From contig NZ_JAXCIL010000001.1 in NCBI RefSeq assembly GCF_034387475.1, positions 868,001-932,000 of the forward strand: 64,000 bases of DNA, read 5' to 3'. The position numbers and the translations under genes are program-made. Below, in pieces: positions 35,801 to 41,892 of this stretch. Position 1 is the first letter of the stretch, and each line of letters opens with the position of its first letter. The notes under the pieces were generated by a model. That model saw nothing but the letters and a program-made list of their open reading frames with translations, searched no databases and was not told the DNA's origin. This stretch comes from Pseudomonas sp. Teo4 (lineage in GTDB: Bacteria > Pseudomonadota > Gammaproteobacteria > Pseudomonadales > Pseudomonadaceae).

Positions 35801-37373
35801 GCTGGCTGCCGCCGTGGCCGCAGAGGCTGGGGGCGAACGTAGCTTGCCCACAGACCAGACGCTGCCAGCGTTGCGCTTCACGATGCTGCTCGAAGGCGCT
35901 CGCAGCATGGCTGCGCAATTGATCCAGTTCGGCAGCACACTGCAGGGCATTCTCGAACGCCAGGATGCCGAGGCCTTGGCAGGCTTGCTCGCCACCCAAG
36001 GCGCGGAGCTGGCCGACAGCAATGCGATGCTGTACCAGCAGACACTCAAAGAGTTGGCTGCCGACCGTGTCACGCTGCAGGCTTCCATGGATGCCGCCAT
36101 TTTGCGCCGCGATCATTACCTCGGCCTGTATGAGCAGAACCTCTCGGCTGCCGAAACGCGGGCGCTGAACCTGAAAACCGAATCCCAGGTGGGCGCATTG
36201 TCTGCCAAAGTGATGACCTTGGGTGCCGGGGCGTTGTCTGCAATCCCCAACATCTTCGGCTTGGCTAACGGAGGCGGAAATTATGGCGCGATACTGAAGG
36301 CGTCTGCCGATGTCATTTCCATCGACTCGGCTGCACGCGACATCGCGGCTACTCGGATCAGCCAGGAGGAGATCTATCGACGTCGTCGAAGCGAATGGGA
36401 TTTCCAGCGCAAGTCCGCAGAGAAGGAAATCGCCACGATCCAGGCGCAGCTCGATGCCCTGGCCGTGCGCGAAACCTCCGCACAGATGCAGCTCAAGCAC
36501 CTGCAGACCCAAGCCGCCCATGCCCAGGCCCAGCTGGCCCTGCATCAAGGCAAGTTCACTGGCAAGGCCATGTACAGCTGGCTGCGCGCACGCCTGGCGA
36601 GCATCTTCTACACCTACTACGACCTCACCGTTTCGCGCTGTCTGATGGCGCAAAGGGCTTTGCAATGGGAGCAGGACGACAAGACCGCCTACTTGCGCAC
36701 GGGCACCTGGAACAGCGCCTGGGCAGGCTTGCTGTGCGGTGAAGGGTTGATGCTGGCGCTGGGACAGATGGAAACAGCATGGGTGAAATGGCAAAAGCGC
36801 GAGATGGAAGTGACCCGTACCGTGTCGCTGGCCAAGCTCTTCAACGGCAAGCTCGCGTCGCAGGGCCATGCGCTCAACCTTGGAGACGCCATCAAGGCGC
36901 TGCTGGCGGGGCAATCGGTGCAAGTGGAGGCACCGTCGACGCAATACGGCCTGGCGCTGGCGAGCAACGGGGCCCTGTCGATCCGGTTTGGCCTCAAGGC
37001 CATGAATCTGAGTGCAGGTTTCTCGTCCGCGAAACTGCGCATACGCAGTATTGCCGTATCGCTGCCTGCATTGCTCGGCCCCTATCAGGATGTGCATGCG
37101 CGTTTGAAGACCAATGCCACTGGGTTGCCGAACGGCTGTAACGAATGCGCGATTTCCCATGCCATGCAGGACAACGGCCTGTTCAACCAGCTCAATGGTT
37201 ACCCGCCGCTGCGCCAGAGTGCCCAGCTGTTGCCCTTCGAAGGGGTGAACATCGTCGATACGGATGACACGACGAACCTGACCTTGGATTTCGCCCAGGC
37301 CAAGGGCAATCAGAAAGCACTGCTGGAGCGTCTGAGCGACATCATCCTGCACGTGCAATTCACCGTCCGCTGA
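29868..37373 (+). CDS. Tc toxin A subunit (TcdA-like pore/translocation protein)
   Basis: About 2500 residues, the size of Photorhabdus TcdA1. Start is uncertain: GTG 29829, ATG 29868 or ATG 29877, none with a strong ribosome site. The N-terminal VRP1-type domain has SAPGNVASMFSPAAYLSELY. A neuraminidase-like segment (DLGKSWFIGRSRDQLHQYWW, then NAWSAWTKIDL) lies mid-protein. The C-terminal quarter has a long alpha-helical channel region with a Gly/Ala-rich hydrophobic patch (TLGAGALSAIPNIFGLANGG) and the TcB-binding end (QRALQWEQDDKTAYLRTGTW). By family, five copies form the membrane-injecting bell. The stretches 30840-31190 and 33850-34720 are lower in GC and fit variable receptor-binding domains. 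No signal peptide is seen. Confidence 0.93.
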   Translation: MVDMQKHHEIYESLIEKVGGETVACLGKLSVDELREHLDESIDEHEAQVIHDELRKACDQELLDTKNAMIRTSPLAPDFMRTNEVVEEIAQARLDVDELPALDENWQQPRAQQFSAPGNVASMFSPAAYLSELYQQAKGLYPAGNPWHIDRRRPDLQQLLLSQENLDTPVSSLSLSNDILSSRVRDVLAPPAGPALSDDELLAALSNDVGTCGTPYHHHQNRLRQAFAQNDPDFSQLLAAPQFAKHLNETVQQYLRYDISPALRALLVDQIDENNAQAKFEHYFPGVTPELMMQPERLRSWFGLSDTELQGFMGVLDGGEYQEGRLLKRVGDEVVEFTLGAPSGFINYVRLFPMEGDTWKLSFNLKVGRVHRFDISDVFSLRLRVHHFGVEEIAANTEYSHEFEWKNVPENFTLATYWSTHNTTGTKGHRYSFQGTCKRYSMAAYLLVLNKVVRLYKATGLSQRALLDSLLGVDLMRSDDQMLAAFSRTAQLVEHYGVDHETALLMSKGLLSQMAGSDQKSQFDRLFNDPPLVDGGMSPSGERLYLHPSKAEHHAAIKASLKRACRTDDEGLFELAQLMSGSSLDMVGIHASLSQLSGLYTLSLWARHHGLMPGELRQLLQMMGVPAALHAQKAHVWQQWLTKLRAVSGWLSEHGWTVQDLQLMTRDVAAIPESTEIGNLLNDLKFALKGTQPASAWTTQDLMRVLSPLIASAFNLSGDALAQALLSWADRVKPGGLSLLQVNEHLRMQVLSGPQHRAVVDFSYGLAQMAMIAHACGVTGDMLQLCVDQPQLLLKVDAGGVAELARDARTIMALRDFSDWFKRLPDQTGSGGALLGALKTGNGVSLAQLSMTTGYPQPVLEQAAKNAHAKGDLQEQQALHNWQEIEVISQWVSLANAYGVMPDSLAALLALDTDWATWRQVADAFQAALEPSQEQSVHAATQQPLSRALVGVLGARQNFTVDGLNQHLLLDALNSEQVMASRVGEAIGALQQFIHRTLSAPEDPRALNHGALSRSFFREWARWNASYANWAAAQMLVYYPENYIDPTVRLGQTQAMDDMLQALGQAQINNDTVGDAFHGYLAAFEEVANLETISGYHDTRNADLGKSWFIGRSRDQLHQYWWRTVDEAKRNTNGVLPANAWSAWTKIDLVPKAQGRLIRPVVFRGRLHLGWVERQEQILTRDGQGKPQAWQLDWLFKLAWLRYDGKWSAPIEFPLAISDLGDVALDNLSLFLAAWPAHDSLILSVYDRTKSSVSEVSTFAGLQIFENFSSRPLSHVASYLRPVQHWLDTSGRTGMCADFEESQRPLAENRMQVAAGSRVPERFKKFETSLIEAKVVHVSGDQYSLSLNAQLLVEAWQPRVPNRWVGELTKRYPALASEARAVNGLLRSSEGAFLVRKEGNQFWGYLCVSYARMFAVYNQVAGRIVRVGDWVDAPDMESFVHVQTESGNAMMGRFKIRTGNYPLTLMYLALDEQISSSNTRRLSKMSVIDLLNSSALQDTLIPSQYANLLGKVHGNDVRCRIYSVDGTRSSSTHKYYGVYDLAKAPQKVQFITTANVGNLSQWQTAKEAYHRIEFQFGTGNVRSFTVKVYRDADALKTAIIGTNDEGAQYLASRGHISRLNTLFARELTVKAVSGIDNILNYSTQQIPEPKLGNLVRLTLPAYKPEYHGPQPWAKVWLATSANTRTLLWSGELSHGGKVFADVMLEPGKEYNDQPYFHLETEYHARYNRAVHGHSIMINSSTLTIHRDSNVPTQGKLSKDNVDSVQAFSDNANNEMDFTGANALYFWELFYYTPMMVMQRFLQEERFDLAEQWLKYVFNPAGYSTDGRMWNVRPLQEDSGWNDDPLQVLDPDAIAQNDPMHYKYNVVMRLLDIYIGRGDAAYRKLERDSLSEARVWYQRAVGLLGDAPWTPPANSWDEPMLAQAGIPGKSRFLPEANRVLLGYWDTLRIRQYNLRHNLTLDGQPLSLPLYATPADPRSLLAAAVAAEAGGERSLPTDQTLPALRFTMLLEGARSMAAQLIQFGSTLQGILERQDAEALAGLLATQGAELADSNAMLYQQTLKELAADRVTLQASMDAAILRRDHYLGLYEQNLSAAETRALNLKTESQVGALSAKVMTLGAGALSAIPNIFGLANGGGNYGAILKASADVISIDSAARDIAATRISQEEIYRRRRSEWDFQRKSAEKEIATIQAQLDALAVRETSAQMQLKHLQTQAAHAQAQLALHQGKFTGKAMYSWLRARLASIFYTYYDLTVSRCLMAQRALQWEQDDKTAYLRTGTWNSAWAGLLCGEGLMLALGQMETAWVKWQKREMEVTRTVSLAKLFNGKLASQGHALNLGDAIKALLAGQSVQVEAPSTQYGLALASNGALSIRFGLKAMNLSAGFSSAKLRIRSIAVSLPALLGPYQDVHARLKTNATGLPNGCNECAISHAMQDNGLFNQLNGYPPLRQSAQLLPFEGVNIVDTDDTTNLTLDFAQAKGNQKALLERLSDIILHVQFTVR

Positions 37374-37380
37374 GGGCTGG

Positions 37381-37455
37381 GGGAGGGCGCTTCAACGCCC
37401 TCCCGCTTTCTCTTCCTGTCTATTTCCCGCCCCTTGCGCCGTTGCGCGAGGGGCG
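37381..37455 (+). terminator. two tandem hairpins between TcA and TcB genes
   Basis: Hairpin 1: GGGAGGGCG (37381-37389) and CGCCCTCCC (37396-37404) with a 6-nt loop, followed by a pyrimidine-rich CTTTCTCTTCC tail. Hairpin 2: CGCCCCTTGCGC (37428-37439) and GCGCGAGGGGCG (37444-37455), one G-T pair, ending just before the AAAGGAG of TcB. They may attenuate BC relative to A or hide the TcB ribosome site. Confidence 0.65.
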
Positions 37456-37470
37456 TAAAGGAGCAAGATC

Positions 37471-40400
37471 ATGAACGAAATGTCTGCCACCCTTGGCGGT
37501 GCCAGCCATGCCCCGATGTTCAGCCCGCCGTCGCTACCCAAAGGTGGTGGCACGGTTTCTGCCGGAGGCGGCATGCTGTCCACCGCAAGCGCCGACGGTG
37601 CTGCTGGCTGGTCGCTGCCATTGCCCGTGCCACAAGGGCGTGAGCTGACCCCATCGTTAAGCCTGCAATACCGATCGTCGGGGGGCAATGGTGCCTTCGG
37701 TGCTGGTTGGCAATGTGCTCCGCCCACTATCTGCCGCATGGAGCGCCTCGCAATCCCGGAGTACGGTAGCGCGGATCGCTGGCTTGGCCCCGATGGCGAG
37801 GAAATGCTGCGTGATCAAGGCCCGGCGCGTAGCGTTGCCAATCTGCCATTCTCCGATGTGCCTGCCGCCCATACCGTGACCGATTGGGTGTTGCGCAGTG
37901 GTGGCCGCGATCACCGCATGGAGCATTGGCGTGCGACCGCAGAGCCAGGCTCGCCGGGCTTCTGGCTGCAGTACCATCCCGATGGCAGCATCACGCTGTT
38001 TGGCTGGTCGGCCGCCGCACGCCTTGGCAAGCCTGGCCAGCCAGCGCAGGTGGCGTGCTGGTATGCCGAGGAAACCGTCAGTGTCACTGGCGAGCATGTG
38101 GTGTACACCTACCGGGTCGAAGACCAGGCCGGTTGCGATGCACAGGAGCTGGCTCAGCATCCTCGTGTTGCCAACACATACCTGGCCGCCGTACATGCCA
38201 TGAACGCCACCCCCAGTGAAGCGCTGCTGATTCCCCAGCAGTCGTTCCGCCCGGACGACTTCATGACGGTGATGCAGTTCGATTACGGCGAGCGGGGCAT
38301 TGGCCTTGGCACCCCACCTGCGTTCGAGGTGACCACGCCGTGGCCGGTACGTCAGGACTGCTTTTCATACTGGCGGTGGGGCTTCGACAAGCGTACGCGG
38401 CGGCTTTGCCGCGAGGTGCTGCTGTGGCACCGCAGCCGGATGCTGGCCGGGGAACCCGACCCAAGCCCTCAACTGGTGTCGCGCTTGCACCTGGATTACG
38501 AAGAATCGGGTGTTACATCCACCTTGGTGGCGGCGCAACAAGTTGCTTATGAGGCCGATGGTACGCCACTGGCGCTGCCACCCGTGGAGTTCGAACCCAG
38601 CCGCCCGGGGTGTGAGCGTCCGGGCTGGGAAGCGTTGACCGAGCTCGATGGTTTCAGCGCGCCGCACTGGCAAATGGCTGATTTGTACGGGGAGGGACTA
38701 CCGGGCTTGCTGTACCAGGACGCAGGTGCCTGGTGGTACCGCCCACCGCAGCGCAACAGTACGCTTGGCGGCGATGCCGTCACCTGGGGAGCTGCGCAAG
38801 TATTGCCTGGCGCGCCACGCGCAGGTACCGGGATACTGGCTGACCTCGATGGTGATGGTCAGCCGCAATGGCTGATCAATGCCCCGGGTATTCGTGGCAG
38901 TTTCACCATGTCCCCAGAGGGGCAGTGGCGCGACTTCGTCGCGGCCGACGCCTTACCCTGCGAACTGGCGCACCCCGCCGCGCAGCTGGTCGACCTCAGT
39001 GGACGCGGGCATCAGGACCTGGTGATGATCGGCCCCAACAGTGTGCGACTGTGCGCCAGGGCTCGCCGCACGGGCTGGCAGCCCGTCAGCGAGGTAGTAG
39101 CAGGTTGCGCGCTGCCGTTGGCGGGCGGTGAGCACCGGCTGGTGGCCTTTGCTGACTTGGCTGGCACAGGCCTGCAGCAGTTGATTGAGGTCACCGCAGA
39201 GGGCGTCAGCTACTGGCCGATGCTTGGCCATGGCCGTGTTGCCGACGCGCTTCGCATGCCGGGCTTTGCCGTCGAGTCCTTCAGCGCGTCGCGGGTACTG
39301 CTTGGCGATACCGACGGAAGTGGCACGACCGATATCCTGTATGTGGAACCGGACCGCATTCGTGTGTTCATCAACCACAATGGCAATCGCTTTGTCGAAG
39401 CCGAACCGGTGCTGGCCCCCAAAGGCGTCGTGCTCGATGCCAGCTGCAAATGGCAACTGGTCGATCTGCGCGGGCAAGGCACCGCAGAGCTGGTACTGAC
39501 CGTGCCGCACATGGTCCCGCGCAGTTGGAGCTACCGCTTCAACGACAGGCGACCCTGGTTGTTGGCCGAAGTGTCTGGCAATTGCGGCAGCCGCACGCTG
39601 TTCGACTACCGCAGCTCGGCACAAGGCTGGCTGGATGAAAAGCTCGCTTTGCAACGTCAGGGTAAAGCCACTGCAAGCCGTTTGCCGTTCCCGGTCCACA
39701 CCTTGTGCCAGGTCACCCAGGTGGACGATATCAGCGGCCTGCGCACCGCCAGCCGCATGCACTACCAAGAGGGTGTCTGGGACCCTGTGGAGCGTGAGTT
39801 TCGTGGGTTCATGCAAGTCGCCCAGACCGATACGCACAGCGCCGCCCAGGGCAATGCGGCCGAACGCTCACCTCCGGCGCAGGTACGGCGCTGGTTCTTG
39901 AGCGGGGTCGAAGAGCCAGAGGCGGTTGCTGCACAGCACAGTCGCTGGCAGCACAATGCAGAATCCGGCTTTGCCATGCAGCCCGTGCGCTTCACTCGTC
40001 TTGAACGTGGCCGTGACGTGCCCTACGAGCCGCAAGGGGCCGCTCGCCAATGGTTGCTTCGCGCCCTGAAGGGCGTCCAGGTACGTAGCGAAACCTACGG
40101 CCTTGACGGCAGTGAGCGCGCCGAGCTGCCTTACCATATTGCCCGTCAGCGCTGGCAGGTGCGTGTCTACGAGACTGCGCAGGCTGATAGGCCCGCGGCC
40201 TTGGTAACGGCCGTGGAGGCGCTGGAGTTCACTACCGAACGAATCCTCGAAGACCCCGTCATCACCCAGTCTCTGGTATTGAGCCAGGATACGCATGGGC
40301 AGGTGCTGCAACAGGTGCAGGTGCATTACCCACGGCGCGCCGCTGTCACCCCGTCGCCGTATCCAGACACCCTGCCGCAGGGGCTTGAGGCCGATGCCCG

Positions 40401-41811
40401 CGACCCGCAGCAGCAGACGCTTTGGCTGCAACTGACACGCGACAAGGTGATCAACCTGACGGATGGCCCCACTTACTGCTGTGGGCTGCACGACGCGACG
40501 CGCACCGATGTGCTGGCGCTGCCGGCCGATGCTGTCCCCCCAGGCGGTTTCAGCGTGGAGCGCCTGCTGGCTGCAGACAGCCCGCTGGCCAAAATGAGTG
40601 ACGCCACGCTGACCGGCTACCAGCGCTGGCAGTGGTGCGATGCCCAGGGACGGTTGACCTCGCAGCCGACTCGCCAGGCGTTGGTGGCGTATAGCGAGTT
40701 CGCCATTCTCGAACACGCCACGTTGGACAAGCTCAAGGCCACCCTTGCCCCGCAGGAAGTTGCCCAGTGGCTCGCCAGTGGCGGCTATCACGAGGTTACC
40801 CTGGCCGAGGACGGCAAGCGCGTCTACGTCAGCCGTCGCGACCTGGCGCGCAGGCTTGGCGCGTCTGGGTTCCATCGTCTTGCCGCGCTGCGCGACAGCG
40901 AGCTGGTCGGCGAAGCGCGCATCGAATGGAGCCCTCACACTGTGCTGGTATCGAGGGTCACCAATGCCGCTGGCTTGCAAACCACGCTGCAGCATGACTG
41001 GCGCTTCTTGACGCCGGTGGCCCAGGTCGATGCCAACGACAATCTGCGTCAGGTGACGCTCGATGCTTTGGGCCGGGTGACGCAAACCCGTTTCCAGGGT
41101 ACCGAACATGGCAGGCAGGCTGGCTATCGCAGCGGCAGGGCATTCACTTTGCCGTCAACGGTGGAGGCCATTCTGGCGCTCAAGGCTGGAGAAGTGCCGG
41201 TGGCAACGGCGCATCGAATCGAAGCGCAAAGCTGGATGCCCTGGGCGCGTGACAGCCAAGGCCGCCCCCAGGCCAGCCGCATGGGCGAACTGGCGCTGCG
41301 CCGACAACTCAAAGCGGCAGGCCTGGCCGAGGTTGACCACCGCGAGGGCCGCGTAGCGCCGCACATCATCAGCCTGCAGACCGACCGTTATGACGGCGAC
41401 GCTGCGCAGCAGCTGCGCCTGAGCGTGACGCACAGTGACGGCGCTGGCCGTCTGTTGCAGACAGCAGTGCTGAGTGCGCCAGGGGAAGCCTTGCTGCGGA
41501 CCGCAGCGGGTGGCCTGCAGCGTGACGCCCAAGGCCGTGCGGTTACCCGATCGGTTGCGCGGCGTTGGGCCGTGACCGGCAAGACCGAGTACGACAACAA
41601 AGGGCAGCCTGTGCGCACCTGGTTACCGTTCTACCTCGATGACTGGCGCCCGGTGCATGACCACAGCGCCCGCGATGGCCTGTATGCCGATACCCACCTG
41701 TACGACGCCATGGGGCGAGTGTATCGGGTGATCACCGCCGCCGGCTGGGAGCGGCGAACTCAGTATTACCCCTGGTTCACCGTTGCCGAAGACGAGAACG
41801 ATACTGCCTGA
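37471..41811 (+). CDS. Tc toxin B subunit (TcdB-like, SpvB domain)
   Basis: 1446 residues, usual TcB length; AAAGGAG lies upstream of the ATG. The N-terminal SpvB/TcdB start has APMFSPPSLPKGGGTVSAGG and GWSLPLPVPQGRELTPSLSL. FG-GAP-like repeats follow (LADLDGDGQPQWL, LGDTDGSGTTDILYVEPDRI), then the TcdB middle and the RHS-shell part (VDANDNLRQVTLDALGRVTQ). With TcC it forms the closed shell that holds the effector and docks on the A pentamer through its beta-propeller. No truncation is seen. A 9-bp hairpin separates it from TcC. Confidence 0.93.
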   Translation: MNEMSATLGGASHAPMFSPPSLPKGGGTVSAGGGMLSTASADGAAGWSLPLPVPQGRELTPSLSLQYRSSGGNGAFGAGWQCAPPTICRMERLAIPEYGSADRWLGPDGEEMLRDQGPARSVANLPFSDVPAAHTVTDWVLRSGGRDHRMEHWRATAEPGSPGFWLQYHPDGSITLFGWSAAARLGKPGQPAQVACWYAEETVSVTGEHVVYTYRVEDQAGCDAQELAQHPRVANTYLAAVHAMNATPSEALLIPQQSFRPDDFMTVMQFDYGERGIGLGTPPAFEVTTPWPVRQDCFSYWRWGFDKRTRRLCREVLLWHRSRMLAGEPDPSPQLVSRLHLDYEESGVTSTLVAAQQVAYEADGTPLALPPVEFEPSRPGCERPGWEALTELDGFSAPHWQMADLYGEGLPGLLYQDAGAWWYRPPQRNSTLGGDAVTWGAAQVLPGAPRAGTGILADLDGDGQPQWLINAPGIRGSFTMSPEGQWRDFVAADALPCELAHPAAQLVDLSGRGHQDLVMIGPNSVRLCARARRTGWQPVSEVVAGCALPLAGGEHRLVAFADLAGTGLQQLIEVTAEGVSYWPMLGHGRVADALRMPGFAVESFSASRVLLGDTDGSGTTDILYVEPDRIRVFINHNGNRFVEAEPVLAPKGVVLDASCKWQLVDLRGQGTAELVLTVPHMVPRSWSYRFNDRRPWLLAEVSGNCGSRTLFDYRSSAQGWLDEKLALQRQGKATASRLPFPVHTLCQVTQVDDISGLRTASRMHYQEGVWDPVEREFRGFMQVAQTDTHSAAQGNAAERSPPAQVRRWFLSGVEEPEAVAAQHSRWQHNAESGFAMQPVRFTRLERGRDVPYEPQGAARQWLLRALKGVQVRSETYGLDGSERAELPYHIARQRWQVRVYETAQADRPAALVTAVEALEFTTERILEDPVITQSLVLSQDTHGQVLQQVQVHYPRRAAVTPSPYPDTLPQGLEADARDPQQQTLWLQLTRDKVINLTDGPTYCCGLHDATRTDVLALPADAVPPGGFSVERLLAADSPLAKMSDATLTGYQRWQWCDAQGRLTSQPTRQALVAYSEFAILEHATLDKLKATLAPQEVAQWLASGGYHEVTLAEDGKRVYVSRRDLARRLGASGFHRLAALRDSELVGEARIEWSPHTVLVSRVTNAAGLQTTLQHDWRFLTPVAQVDANDNLRQVTLDALGRVTQTRFQGTEHGRQAGYRSGRAFTLPSTVEAILALKAGEVPVATAHRIEAQSWMPWARDSQGRPQASRMGELALRRQLKAAGLAEVDHREGRVAPHIISLQTDRYDGDAAQQLRLSVTHSDGAGRLLQTAVLSAPGEALLRTAAGGLQRDAQGRAVTRSVARRWAVTGKTEYDNKGQPVRTWLPFYLDDWRPVHDHSARDGLYADTHLYDAMGRVYRVITAAGWERRTQYYPWFTVAEDENDTA

Positions 41812-41861
41812 GTGGAGGCCGTCATGGCGTGCGTTGCCTTACGCACGCCACTGCACTCCAC
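41812..41861 (+). other. hairpin between TcB and TcC genes
   Basis: GGCGTGCGT (41826-41834) pairs with ACGCACGCC (41841-41849), and outside it GTGGAG (41812-41817) pairs with CTCCAC (41856-41861). The structure ends 20 bases before the AGGAGG of TcC and could set BC stoichiometry. There is no T-run, so it is not an ordinary terminator. Confidence 0.6.
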
Positions 41862-41892
41862 CGATACAGACTTCAAGAAAAGGAGGCACGCG

